Positions 55,990-64,000 of a DNA stretch of 64,000 bases are shown in pieces. A program made the position numbers and the translations under genes. The notes under the pieces are model-generated. The model did no database searches. It had not been told where the DNA came from and worked only from the letters and a program-made list of their open reading frames with translations. How positions within the stretch are numbered: the stretch's first letter is position 1; each line of letters opens with the position of its first letter. The stretch comes from Bifidobacterium bombi DSM 19703 (lineage in GTDB: Bacteria; Actinomycetota; Actinomycetes; Actinomycetales; Bifidobacteriaceae). The stretch covers positions 1,178,001 to 1,242,000 of the forward strand of contig NZ_ATLK01000001.1 in assembly GCF_000737845.1 (NCBI RefSeq), read 5' to 3'.

Positions 55990-56027
55990 TAACGATATAA
56001 GCGGCATGTAATATAATGTCATCGTTA
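55990..56027 (+). promoter_or_regulatory. promoter region of the first DUF805 gene with flanking inverted repeat
   Basis: TAACGAT (55990-55996) and ATCGTTA (56021-56027) form an inverted repeat that brackets a TATAAT at 56012-56017. The gene starts at 56104. The -35 region is unclear. Confidence 0.5.
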
Positions 56028-56103
56028 TAAGAAATCCGTCTACGCATGATGACGACTAGGAAAGTACATGCGATGAAGACGCCGCACGCGATCGGAAGGT
56101 AAC

Positions 56104-57456
56104 ATGACCAATTACAACATGCCTGTCACACCCTCACCAGATCCTTCCTCCGACATGGAATTCCCTTTGGAACTGCCGTATTACGGCTGCCCCTTCGTAG
56201 AAGCCATCAGACGCTTCTTTCTGAAGTACGCCACATTCAAAGGCCGTGCCTCGCGTAGCGAATTCTGGTTTTTCGTGCTATTCAACGCCATAGTGGGTAC
56301 CGTGTTGAACATTGCAAAATGGAGCCTCCCCAGAGAAGCCAAATCCTTCATCATATTTCTGGACGTGTTGTGGGAGCTGGCCATTCTGATTCCATACATC
56401 GCCATCGCGGTACGACGCCTGCATGATACGAATAAATCGGGCACATGGCTTTTTGCATGCTTCGGCTCCATGATCGTCGGACTCATACTCGTTATTTCCG
56501 GCATTGGCAGCGCGTTGTTCTCCATGGCATCACATTTTGACCTGGACATGATGGATGATGTCTCGACACCTGACCTGAAACCAGCCGGAATGGGAATCTT
56601 CCTTATCGTTTTAGGACTTCTTGTCGTCCTTGCCGGATCTATCCTCTTCATCGTACTTATGGTGGCTCCGGAGGATCCCAGAGGAGTGAGATTCGACGAC
56701 CCGAGATTCGTCATGAACACGGGAACCGTCGGGTACGGACCAAGCGCAGCGGAAGGGTTCAACCAACAGCCGTTCAACGGGTCATACGCCCCCGGGCAAT
56801 ATTCACCTTTCCCACCCCAAGGACAAAGCCAATCACAAGCACCTTCTCCGATGCAGCCGACCCCACAGCCCAATCCATCCCAGCAGTTCGCGCAACAGCC
56901 TGTGCAGCCGTATGTACCCGCACAGGAACGAACACCTCAAGATTTTTACTCCCAGCCATCGCTCTCCTCCGAAGAAAGGGCGCAATGGGTTCAGCCTCAA
57001 CCAACGAATCAACAGCCGTACCAAGACCCAACACAGACTCAGGCTCAAAATCCTCCATATCAGGCAGGTGCCCGCCCCTTCAATCCCGCTATGTCTCCAT
57101 CGCCCACACCGCAGGTTCCCACACAATTCCAAGCACCAGGGCAATCAACGGCAAACGCCAGCCAAAAGCCACAGTCATTTGGCCTGTCAGGTAATCAGGC
57201 CGGCCAGCAGCCGGCACCAAGCATGACTTCCGATCATGACTCATACCAGCAGTACCAGCAACCACACTTCACCCAGCAGGTTCCTGAGAAAAACCCGTAT
57301 GAGCGGAAGAACGATGATCACCAGCAGCCGCTTGCGCCGCCACAGCCGATTCACCAGGAAACATTCCCTTCGATGAACACCGGAACCGCACAACAAGGCG
57401 GCACCGGTGACGGTCATGCCAACCATGGCAAGGACGAAAGCCAAGAAGAGCGGTGA
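56104..57456 (+). CDS. DUF805 membrane protein with long Q/P-rich tail
   Basis: A 450-residue protein. Residues 20-185 are a DUF805 domain: YYGCPFVEAIRRFFLKYATF-KGRASRSEFW, then helices and the motif IAIAVRRLHDTNKSGTWLF. The last 260 residues are disordered and rich in Gln, Pro, Ser and Tyr (for example QPQPTNQQPYQDPTQTQAQN). The function of DUF805 is unknown. GGAAGG lies 5 bases before the ATG. A paralogue follows at 57958-58938. The tail is similar in composition to that of the DUF5067 protein at 15769-17040. Confidence 0.85.
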   Translation: MTNYNMPVTPSPDPSSDMEFPLELPYYGCPFVEAIRRFFLKYATFKGRASRSEFWFFVLFNAIVGTVLNIAKWSLPREAKSFIIFLDVLWELAILIPYIAIAVRRLHDTNKSGTWLFACFGSMIVGLILVISGIGSALFSMASHFDLDMMDDVSTPDLKPAGMGIFLIVLGLLVVLAGSILFIVLMVAPEDPRGVRFDDPRFVMNTGTVGYGPSAAEGFNQQPFNGSYAPGQYSPFPPQGQSQSQAPSPMQPTPQPNPSQQFAQQPVQPYVPAQERTPQDFYSQPSLSSEERAQWVQPQPTNQQPYQDPTQTQAQNPPYQAGARPFNPAMSPSPTPQVPTQFQAPGQSTANASQKPQSFGLSGNQAGQQPAPSMTSDHDSYQQYQQPHFTQQVPEKNPYERKNDDHQQPLAPPQPIHQETFPSMNTGTAQQGGTGDGHANHGKDESQEER

Positions 57457-57480
57457 TCCTGAAGCATTCGGAGCCAAAAG

Positions 57481-57520
57481 CCTGATCCACTCATCCCCAT
57501 TCCCCGACGAGTGGATCAGG
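57481..57520 (+). terminator. terminator after the first DUF805 gene
   Basis: CCTGATCCACTC (57481-57492) and GAGTGGATCAGG (57509-57520) are perfectly complementary. It starts 25 bases after the stop. There is no long T-run. Confidence 0.7.
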
Positions 57521-57850
57521 AAGGACAGTCCGCCTGTATGAAGAGCAGCATCGACTGGTACAACAGCTGATGATAGGCACCATCAATGGGTCCATTACAA
57601 TCATCATGCTGATTTAGCATCTCCCTGCGGCACGCATGGTCATCAGGGATGGAAGGCTCTCCTCGCATTCGCACCAATCGGCTCGAATGACCGGCATCAT
57701 CACATGCGAAATCGAACAAGACGAATTCCAGAGCCGAGACCATGACCCGGATCCGACAACTGCCAGAATGTGGGTTCCGACAGCGGCGAGGGCGTGTCAA
57801 ATGAATGACGCATGCAAAGCAATACGCCCCTATTATGGAAAATGCAACGG
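57521..57850. other. intergenic region without a convincing gene
   Basis: About 330 bases between the two DUF805 genes, followed by a promoter. A 94-codon minus-strand frame (57516-57800) overlaps the terminator and has no family match or ribosome-binding site. Confidence 0.35.
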
Positions 57851-57879
57851 TTGCCTAAGGAGACTTAATATATTATTAA
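57851..57879 (+). promoter_or_regulatory. promoter of the second DUF805 gene
   Basis: TTGCCT (57851-57856), a 17-base spacer and TATTAA (57874-57879) lie in a locally A+T-rich stretch 78 bases before the ATG. Confidence 0.5.
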
Positions 57880-57957
57880 TGCTGTATGAAGAACACCGTC
57901 ACTGGGCTGAGCAACATGGAAATATGACATCACCAATGACACGGATCGGAAGGCAAT

Positions 57958-58938
57958 ATGGACAACTACACCATGCCAAGCTCACCAACGCCAAGTCCTA
58001 TGACCGATACTGAGGTGCCGCTACAGGCGCCCTACTATGGTTGCTCATTCACGGAAGCCGTCAAACGTTTTTTCACGAAATACGCCGTATTCAAAGGACG
58101 TGCCTCGCGTAGTGAATACTGGTTCGTCGTACTGTTTCTGGGCATAATCGACATGGTGCTCTTCTCCCTGATAGAGGTCACGGGAGACACGGGTACACCC
58201 AAGACCATTGTGTTGTCGGTCAACAATGTATGGGGACTTTTCTGTATAGTGCCGAGCATAGCCCTTTCCGTGCGACGCCTGCACGACACGGGAAAGTCCG
58301 GAGGCTGGTGGTTTGTCGCGTTTATTCCTGAATTCATAGGAGTTATAATCTCAGTCAACGGTGCCGCTATGGACGATCCCATTCCGGGGGTCATAGTCAT
58401 TGGAATCGGCCTGATAATCATGCTAGTGGGCTTAATCATCAATATCGTACTGATGATCCAGCGTGAAAAACCGGAGGGCGCACTCTTCGATGACCCGAAC
58501 TTCGCCATGAACTCATACGGCCATCCTGCGCAGATGCCGGCGACGGGCGGCGCTTACCAATCACGCCAATCACGGCCCTTCGGAGAGCAGTATCCGACGG
58601 CCCAGCCCATGCCATACCAGCCACAAGCCCAGCCCATGCAGCCAACTGCGGTTCCTCAGCCCAGCGAAGCCTACAACAACCGACCTCAGGCGTTTGCACA
58701 GCAAAGCAACGAACCATATATCCCACTTCCAAACCAGCAACCCGGAAGCTCTTACGGACAACCACCAACATCCACTCAACAGACTGGACAGTGGGGACAA
58801 TCCCAACAACAGGCAGCCAATGGACAGCACCAGCCTTCTTTCGTACAACAACCCGTACCACAAGGCAACCCGATGCACAATGACAACACCACGGGTGATG
58901 CTTCGCAAAACGGTAACGTAGGAATTCAGATCTCCTGA
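57958..58938 (+). CDS. DUF805 membrane protein with Q/P-rich tail (paralogue)
   Basis: A 326-residue paralogue of the preceding gene. The DUF805 domain reads YYGCSFTEAVKRFFTKYAVF-KGRASRSEYW with ALSVRRLHDTGKSGGWWFVA, about residues 20-180. The Q/P-rich tail is about 140 residues. GAAGG lies 4 bases before the ATG. The first 50 residues of the domain are strongly conserved between the two copies while the tails differ in length, indicating duplication followed by tail drift. Confidence 0.85.
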   Translation: MDNYTMPSSPTPSPMTDTEVPLQAPYYGCSFTEAVKRFFTKYAVFKGRASRSEYWFVVLFLGIIDMVLFSLIEVTGDTGTPKTIVLSVNNVWGLFCIVPSIALSVRRLHDTGKSGGWWFVAFIPEFIGVIISVNGAAMDDPIPGVIVIGIGLIIMLVGLIINIVLMIQREKPEGALFDDPNFAMNSYGHPAQMPATGGAYQSRQSRPFGEQYPTAQPMPYQPQAQPMQPTAVPQPSEAYNNRPQAFAQQSNEPYIPLPNQQPGSSYGQPPTSTQQTGQWGQSQQQAANGQHQPSFVQQPVPQGNPMHNDNTTGDASQNGNVGIQIS

Positions 58939-58988
58939 TTGCGAACCAAACATGATTCAGCTGTAGGTAACTCGGCACAACCAGCAGT

Positions 58989-59030
58989 ATGGCATGGGAC
59001 CAACGGCGAATGCCGTTGGTCCCATGCCAT
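58989..59030. terminator. bidirectional terminator between convergent genes
   Basis: ATGGCATGGGACCAACGGC and its exact complement form 19-base arms around a 4-base loop (GAAT). It separates the second DUF805 gene from the minus-strand gene ending at 59030, whose stop codon touches the stem. Confidence 0.8.
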
Positions 59031-60061
59031 TATAGTTCGACCGGTTTTTTATTCGGATCTTCGGGGATATCGGCGAATTTAGCTGCCAACCTAGCCTTCT
59101 TGGCCTTCTCTTCCTTCTCCTTAGCCTCCTGCTTGGCCGCATCTGGGTCGAAGAGAAGTTCGTCGTAATGCCGACTCCATTCGCGGGCGCCTAACGGCGC
59201 CAGAATATCAGCGACCGCCTCTACATTATCAATGCCAGTGTTCAAGGCGGCACCGGATTCATTGGTACGAACCGACAATAGACTAATCAGATCGGCAGGC
59301 TGCACCACCAAACGCGGCATAGAAATGCGCTCACACAACTCATTGATATACAGAGGCAGTGGAGCGCAACGACGCATCAATGAGGGATTTGGAAAACCTT
59401 CGTACCCCAACGCCACACTTTGCCCGTCGACCGTTGCAGTACCAGTCGTCGTGTCTCGGGACAAGCTAGCCACAGATATTCTTTCACCGGGAACTGCATC
59501 CGTTGCGGTCAAAATGTCAAGCAACCCGGCACACGCAACCACCAGAAGAGAAAAACGCTGCGACATCGATTCCACGCCCTCCTCCGCCGCGCCCTTGCCA
59601 CAGGCTTGGTCACGAGCGGTGACGATTGTAGCTTCGATGGTCTCGAGGGCCTCAGAGAACCTCGTGACGGTGGCTTCGTCCCAATCCACCTTCAAATCGC
59701 CAGCACCTGCCATTATCTGTGTCGTCTCACCGGTTTCAGAATAGTTCGACATCTGTTCCCAGCCTTCAACGACATTCAGCAGGGTGTCCACCTCTTCTTG
59801 TGGACGGCCCGGGATGCTCAGGGCACCATCATAGACAAACTCAGCATCGGCAACTGGCACCTCGTTCTGAATCAGAAGCTGAGCCACCGATCGGATCACT
59901 CGTACTTGAAGCGTTTCGCAATACCGTACGTCATTCGCAAGCTGCAACGCCTCTTTCAACGGCCACAAAGCCACCAACCGCGCTCCGATTTCGCAAGCCT
60001 CGCGCACCTGCGGAAGCATGTCCACCTTTGCTAAATCGCCAGCTTCGATATGAAACGTCAT
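59030..60061 (-). CDS. conserved hypothetical protein
   Basis: A 343-residue soluble acidic protein I do not recognise. It begins MTFHIEAGDLAKVDMLPQVR and is mostly alpha-helical by appearance. The segment ASLSRDTTTGTATVDGQSVA looks like a small beta insertion. The last 45 residues are a Lys/Glu/Ala-rich helix (DAAKQEAKEKEEKAKKARLA) ending in a Pro-rich tail. There is no signal peptide or membrane segment. GGGTGGGG lies a short way before the ATG. The neighbouring histidine phosphatase gene (85 bases upstream, same strand) may be in the same operon. Confidence 0.75.
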   Translation of the reverse strand: MTFHIEAGDLAKVDMLPQVREACEIGARLVALWPLKEALQLANDVRYCETLQVRVIRSVAQLLIQNEVPVADAEFVYDGALSIPGRPQEEVDTLLNVVEGWEQMSNYSETGETTQIMAGAGDLKVDWDEATVTRFSEALETIEATIVTARDQACGKGAAEEGVESMSQRFSLLVVACAGLLDILTATDAVPGERISVASLSRDTTTGTATVDGQSVALGYEGFPNPSLMRRCAPLPLYINELCERISMPRLVVQPADLISLLSVRTNESGAALNTGIDNVEAVADILAPLGAREWSRHYDELLFDPDAAKQEAKEKEEKAKKARLAAKFADIPEDPNKKPVEL

Positions 60062-60146
60062 AACTCATCCCCACCCTTCACGCAGGCGTCAACTTTGATT
60101 CGTCTATTCTACCGCATGGAGACTAGCCAATCATTCACCGCGAACG

Positions 60147-60806
60147 CTACAGCACTTTCCTCGCTGGATCCGCGTACCGGATGCCTATCACTTCACCGGT
60201 TTGACTGTCATAGGTGATCGAAGTGACGGAAGCCAAAGCCGTGTGACGCAACAGCATGTTGTGCTCTGGGTGCCCCGTCTCCAGCATGTGCCGATAACTC
60301 CAAATTGGAGACTCATGACTGACCACAATGATGTGTTCGCCTGGGTGTTCGTGTACTTTTTCCTGAGCGAAGTCCGCAACACGATCGGCGATGTTTCGGT
60401 AGCTTTCCCCCCAACTCGGACGCCACAGATTACGGACGAGCTTGAGATTACGCGGCTTCCATAATGCAGCGGCACCATAACCTATACGCGTACCTCGAAA
60501 AGCATTGCCCGCCTCGATGAGCCGCCTGTCAGTCTGCAATTTCAACGGATCCTCGTGACGATTTAACCTTACGGCGTTCAGATCGGTCAAGATAGCTTGC
60601 GCGGTTTCACAGGTGCGTTCCAATGGCGAAGAATACAAAGCCACGGCTTGATTCATTGCCTTGTCCGTAGCGATGAATTCCGCCGTGGTACGCGCCATGC
60701 GCAGGCCTTGCGCGGAAAGGTGGAAACCAGGAAGTCTCTCATACAGCAAGTGCTTTGGGTTGTCGACCTTTCCATGTCGTACAAAATGCAGCGTGGTGGT
60801 TGGCAT
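60147..60806 (-). CDS. histidine phosphatase (phosphoglycerate-mutase-like)
   Basis: A 219-residue protein with the RHG motif LHFVRHGK (R10, H11, G12), the second region YSSPLERTCETAQAI with the conserved Arg, and the downstream catalytic His in IIVVSHESPIWSYRHML. This is the branch-1 histidine phosphatase fold; substrates range from phosphoglycerate to nucleotide or sugar phosphates. The substrate here is not predictable. AAAGG lies 5 bases before the ATG. It precedes the unrecognised gene at 59030. Confidence 0.88.
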   Translation of the reverse strand: MPTTTLHFVRHGKVDNPKHLLYERLPGFHLSAQGLRMARTTAEFIATDKAMNQAVALYSSPLERTCETAQAILTDLNAVRLNRHEDPLKLQTDRRLIEAGNAFRGTRIGYGAAALWKPRNLKLVRNLWRPSWGESYRNIADRVADFAQEKVHEHPGEHIIVVSHESPIWSYRHMLETGHPEHNMLLRHTALASVTSITYDSQTGEVIGIRYADPARKVL

Positions 60807-61110
60807 ACGAACCTTTCATTCATGGCATTCATGGAGACCGGCGTACCCTACGGCAATCACCATCCCAGCCTCCGACACCTATCACTATACCCAGTGGACA
60901 CACTTACGAGCCCTCGCCTCCAAACCCTAGGGGCCATACGGACCGTGAGCACACCCGTGTCAGCTGTACAATGTGAAGCACCGCGGCGGTACGGCGCGCG
61001 CTTAGGACACACCAGTAGTCAGAGCAATCCCGCAAACGTCATGCGCAGGATTCAACCCGAATCCTGCGGCAATGAATCGCCAACCGTAACCGGGATGTCC
61101 GTCTCTTCGC
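60807..61110 (-). other. intergenic region with a hairpin, no gene
   Basis: About 300 bases between the GtrA-like gene and the phosphatase gene, both minus strand. CGCAGGATTC (61044-61053) and GAATCCTGCG (61059-61068) form a perfect 10-base stem that may end the GtrA-like transcript. A minus-strand TACAAT near 60968 may be a -10 for the phosphatase. Confidence 0.45.
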
Positions 61111-61692
61111 TCACTTCCAGCCTTGAGGTGTATGTTGCAATGACCACAACCCCAGACGGTGGGAAAATGTGTCCTCCTCAGCAGACGTCTGAGCCTTGGA
61201 AAGCGCTGGTGTGGCAGCGGCTTCGTCACCATCCACTTTCCCTGCATCCATCTGGGCTCCAACCGTTCTGATGTTGGTGGCATCAAGCAGCCACTTGCGG
61301 ATGATGAAATTCCAAATGGCCACAACCACCGTGGCTACCAGTTTCCCAACGTTGGTGCGCAGCGCATAGGCACCATGCTGCATCGAAGCCGCATCCGCCG
61401 CCATGCCCAGGGTGCTCATCCAGATGATGAGCTCATTGATTCCCAGACCGATTACCGACGATACCAGGAAAATAAGCGCCTCCATCCACCTGGCCATGTC
61501 GGACCGATGTATGAAAACATACTTCATACTTGCCCAATAGTTGAACACCAAGGAAATCAGGAATGAAGCAGTGCTGGCCAATAGGTTATTGACATGTGCA
61601 AGCAGCAGGAGGTTCATCACACCGACGTCGATGACAAAAGCGACGACACCCACAAGACCAAACTTGACGATTTGTTCAAACAGTTTTTTCAT
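61111..61692 (-). CDS. GtrA-like membrane protein
   Basis: A 193-residue protein with four helices in the GtrA pattern: QIVKFGLVGVVAFVIDVGVM, SFLISLVFNYWASMKYVFIH, LIFLVSSVIGLGINELIIWM and VGKLVATVVVAIWNFIIRKW. GtrA-type proteins flip or channel polyprenyl-linked sugars in surface glycan synthesis. A cytoplasmic tail of about 60 residues (residues 135-193) is longer than usual. GGAGGAG lies about 14 bases before the ATG, a long spacing. No glycosyltransferase gene is adjacent. Confidence 0.87.
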   Translation of the reverse strand: MKKLFEQIVKFGLVGVVAFVIDVGVMNLLLLAHVNNLLASTASFLISLVFNYWASMKYVFIHRSDMARWMEALIFLVSSVIGLGINELIIWMSTLGMAADAASMQHGAYALRTNVGKLVATVVVAIWNFIIRKWLLDATNIRTVGAQMDAGKVDGDEAAATPALSKAQTSAEEDTFSHRLGLWSLQHTPQGWK

Positions 61693-61864
61693 GATTACCC
61701 ATTTAACTCCTCCTCATGGTCAGTAAAAGCCAGCCGCACCCTACAGTGCGATTGCTACCGGGCGATAAGCAAACCAAAGTGCTAGCATAACAGTAATAAA
61801 CCGATTCGAGGATGCGCACCGGCATCATGGACAGCAGGCGCACCCACCGATCCAAGGAGTCAAT

Positions 61865-62218
61865 ATGCCCGTCATTCGCACCCAGGTTTCCGTACCCACC
61901 ACGCGCATCCAGCGCGAAGCGCTGAAGACAGCGTACGGCAAGGCCATAACAGCCGTTCCCGGCAAGACAGAGGACTGGCTGATGTGCCCATTCATCGACA
62001 ACACACCTATCTACTTCGCCGGTAGCGACACTCAACCGGCCGCATTCGTGGAAGTCAACATCAAAGGCAAGGAGAGCAGAAGGGACGAACCCGTATGGGA
62101 GAAACTGGCCAGGCAAATCACAACGGCACTTGGCACCACCCTCGCCATCCCCGCGGATCGAATCTATGTCCGCTTCTCAGCCACCGAGGAATGGGGCTGG
62201 AACGGGGACCTGCTCTGA
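61865..62218 (+). CDS. MIF/tautomerase superfamily protein
   Basis: A 117-residue protein with Pro directly after the initiator Met (MPVIRTQVSVP), the catalytic residue of the tautomerase superfamily. AAFVEVNIKGK and ADRIYVRFSATEEWGWNGDL match the MIF-related fold rather than the short 4-oxalocrotonate tautomerases. The physiological substrate is unknown. AAGGAG lies 5 bases before the ATG. Single gene, convergent with fhs. Confidence 0.85.
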   Translation: MPVIRTQVSVPTTRIQREALKTAYGKAITAVPGKTEDWLMCPFIDNTPIYFAGSDTQPAAFVEVNIKGKESRRDEPVWEKLARQITTALGTTLAIPADRIYVRFSATEEWGWNGDLL

Positions 62219-62250
62219 GCAGTTGAACCAAGCACGGCGGCCATACCGCG

Positions 62251-62293
62251 GCGAGTCGTCCAAGCCTTCCCTTTGAAGGTCAGGGCGACTCGC
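62251..62293. terminator. hairpin between the tautomerase gene and fhs
   Basis: GCGAGTCG (62251-62258) and CGACTCGC (62286-62293) are complementary and enclose a smaller CCTTC/GAAGG hairpin. It lies between two convergent stop codons and can serve both genes. Confidence 0.65.
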
Positions 62294-62298
62294 GTGTT

Positions 62299-63870
62299 TC
62301 ATACGATTTTCGGCATCGGCGTGGTCAGACTCGTGGTAAGGCTGACATGCAGAAGGCCAGCACCGAAATGAGGGTCGACCTTCTTGAGGGTCACGGTGCG
62401 CTCCCCCTGCGCAACACGGTCGTCATCGGTCATGGTGGCGGGGGACTTGACCGCGAGGAACGCCAAATCGTCGATATTCACTTCGGCCTGAAGGCAAAGC
62501 CTGCGGGCATCTTCCAAGGACTCCTCAAATCCGGGCTTGAGCAATACATGGTTTTCGGACACACCATATGCGCTGGAGGCAAGCCACCTGGCCTCATCCA
62601 ATACATCCACGCCCCTATGACTCGTCTTGTCTGCCATCCGGGCCGTTGCCACCGCCGAGGGGGCGGAACTTTCCGCGTGCTGGACTTCGCCAGTGGGGCC
62701 GATGCCCAGCACGGATACGAAATCGTCCAGTTGCCCACTCAACGCCAAGCCACCGTCACGGAAGAGGTTGCCTACGATCGGAGTGCGGAAACCAAGCGAA
62801 CGGGCGGTCTGCCTCAACGAATCAACCTGACCGTCCTCACCTTCCCACAGATTGATGAGCGGGAAGGTCGGGATGCCTATGCTTTCCAACCGGTTTACAT
62901 GGAACGGATAACGCCACTGCAGTTCGGGGTCGTCACGCCAGGTCGAGGCTCGCGTTACGACCACGGCGGCCGCCGGCCATTGAGCCCCATACTCCCGACA
63001 GGCTATGTCGAGCCACTTCTGCGCCCCGGCATCGGCTCCGTACCCGGCTTCCACAACCACAACATCATGCAACGCGCAAGCCATGTCAACCGAAACGAGG
63101 GTGGGAATGCCAAGGGAGACATTGGCGAACGGGCCTCCATGCACATATACCGGTGATCCGTTCACCGTTTCCGTGAGCACCGGTTTGACGGCGTCATGGA
63201 GAATACCGGTGATGCGCCAAAGCTCGATGAACTCTCCGAATCTGACCGGCTTGCCGTCTTTCGTACCGGCCACCATGGCGGCCACTCGCCGGCCAAGTTC
63301 ATCCATGGATCTTGAAAGCACCACAATCTGCATCATTTCGGATGCCGGGGTCAGCACCATGCGCTCAGGAACATCACCCTTGCCGCGATCGACGGCTATC
63401 TGACGCGCCGACCGTGAGGGCACCTCACAAACGCGAGGCACCAGAACCGTGTCGATGATTCCATCGTCTACCGCTTTCTCCGCGAATGACGCAAGCAGGT
63501 TCTGGGCGGCCTCGATGGCGCTCATCTCACCGGTCAAACCCCAATCGACCAGCTCCGGATGCGTCAGTGACGCCTTTCCACCCCCCGAAGCACCGCCCTT
63601 GGAGCCGGCGGCGGTAATGCCCATGCTCGGCTGCCTCAGAACGGCAGCCGCATCCACGCCACGGGCACGCAGGGCGTCGATGAGTGCGATGGTCGTGGTG
63701 GTCTTGCCTTCGCCGCGCGATGCCTTCAACGGCGTATCAGCCGTGACGAGTATGACTCTGCCCTGCTTGCGAGGCTGGCCTGGATCCTTGCGAAGCCGCT
63801 CAAGATAGCCGAATGCGTCCATCTTCTTGACCAGACCATACTGCGTGGTGAATTCATCGATCAGTGCCAT
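62299..63870 (-). CDS. fhs: formate-tetrahydrofolate ligase
   Basis: A 523-residue ATP-dependent enzyme making 10-formyl-tetrahydrofolate from formate for purine and formyl-Met synthesis. Signatures are RVILVTADTPLKASRGEGKT (ATP loop), VLRQPSMGITAAGSKGGASG, VHGGPFANVSLGIPTLVSV and VVVEAGYGADAGAQKWLDI. It is slightly shorter than most members. ATG 63870 gives the family N-terminus; a poorer in-frame ATG exists at 63924. In bifidobacteria formate comes from pyruvate formate-lyase. Confidence 0.95.
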   Translation of the reverse strand: MALIDEFTTQYGLVKKMDAFGYLERLRKDPGQPRKQGRVILVTADTPLKASRGEGKTTTTIALIDALRARGVDAAAVLRQPSMGITAAGSKGGASGGGKASLTHPELVDWGLTGEMSAIEAAQNLLASFAEKAVDDGIIDTVLVPRVCEVPSRSARQIAVDRGKGDVPERMVLTPASEMMQIVVLSRSMDELGRRVAAMVAGTKDGKPVRFGEFIELWRITGILHDAVKPVLTETVNGSPVYVHGGPFANVSLGIPTLVSVDMACALHDVVVVEAGYGADAGAQKWLDIACREYGAQWPAAAVVVTRASTWRDDPELQWRYPFHVNRLESIGIPTFPLINLWEGEDGQVDSLRQTARSLGFRTPIVGNLFRDGGLALSGQLDDFVSVLGIGPTGEVQHAESSAPSAVATARMADKTSHRGVDVLDEARWLASSAYGVSENHVLLKPGFEESLEDARRLCLQAEVNIDDLAFLAVKSPATMTDDDRVAQGERTVTLKKVDPHFGAGLLHVSLTTSLTTPMPKIV

Positions 63871-64000
63871 GCTTGTTGTTCGTCCTTCATTTGGTTTGAC
63901 GGTATACGATTCATTGTATTGCATGAGTAAGTCACCTGCGAATATGTCTCAGCATGAAACCGCATGATACACAGCCATTGCCGGCCACATGTTCCGACCC

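Noticed and set aside
57516..57800. A 94-codon minus-strand frame between the DUF805 genes
   Set aside because: It overlaps the terminator of the first DUF805 gene, has no ribosome-binding site and resembles nothing I know.

Overview
This window is a stretch of core chromosome from an actinobacterium, most likely a Bifidobacterium. The evidence is G+C-rich coding sequence, an actinobacterial DUF2469 gene, a GH127 beta-L-arabinofuranosidase with a LacI regulator, a complete lower mevalonate operon (many other actinobacteria lack this pathway), a HAIR (HspR-type) element upstream of clpB, the GatCAB amidotransferase, and Bifidobacterium-style membrane proteins with DUF4190, DUF5067 and DUF805 domains. 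I saw no rRNA, insertion sequence, prophage or CRISPR array. Most of the window is housekeeping sequence. No large undescribed system is evident, but several local oddities are real in the sequence as given.

Layout. 1-2.3 kb: the 5' part of a GH127 gene that runs off the left edge, its LacI regulator and a palindromic operator. 2.4-5 kb: a frameshifted chorismate mutase behind rho. 5.4-8.5 kb: a flavin oxidoreductase related to UDP-galactopyranose mutase, DUF2469 and a GNAT acetyltransferase. 8.7-12.1 kb: gatC-gatA-gatB. 12.3-17 kb: a NarL-type two-component system flanked by two paralogous DUF4190/DUF5067 membrane proteins. 17.4-21.7 kb: a SpoU methyltransferase, a degenerate orotate-phosphoribosyltransferase-like protein, rmuC with a perfect LexA box on its start codon, and a membrane protein that looks like a P1B ATPase stripped of its catalytic domains. 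22-27 kb: clpB, a divergent promoter overlapped by a HAIR element, upp, and a YwiC-like gene broken at a run of eight G.

27.1-32.6 kb: the mevalonate operon (mevalonate kinase, diphosphomevalonate decarboxylase, and phosphomevalonate kinase fused to type 2 isopentenyl-diphosphate isomerase). 32.8-34.8 kb: UDP-galactopyranose mutase and tRNA-Ser(GGA). 35-39.5 kb: a HAD phosphatase, a TetR/MFS efflux pair sharing one operator motif, and 3-methyladenine glycosylase. 39.6-43.8 kb: murA and a large BspA-type leucine-rich-repeat surface protein. 44.4-48.6 kb: a stand-alone Lrp/AsnC RAM-domain protein, leuD, leuC and a divergent IclR regulator. 48.7-53.5 kb: a metallophosphoesterase, a glycerophosphodiesterase, tRNA-Gln(CTG), tRNA-Glu(CTC) and gltX. 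53.9-58.9 kb: an NMT1/THI5-type substrate-binding protein and permease without an ATPase, and two DUF805 proteins with Q/P-rich tails. 59-64 kb: an unrecognised conserved protein, a histidine phosphatase, a GtrA-like protein, a MIF-type tautomerase and fhs.

Connections. GltX, tRNA-Glu, tRNA-Gln and GatCAB together fit the indirect route to Gln-tRNA, although GlnRS cannot be excluded from this window. MurA, Glf, the mevalonate route (isoprenoid lipid carriers) and the GtrA-like protein all bear on envelope synthesis. Several genes (gatC, rmuC, the response regulator, the HAD gene, the IclR gene, the YwiC-like gene) have a -10 box about 6-9 bases before the start codon and no Shine-Dalgarno sequence, so leaderless mRNAs seem common here. 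Start codons were chosen from Shine-Dalgarno or -10 spacing and often differ from the longest open frame.
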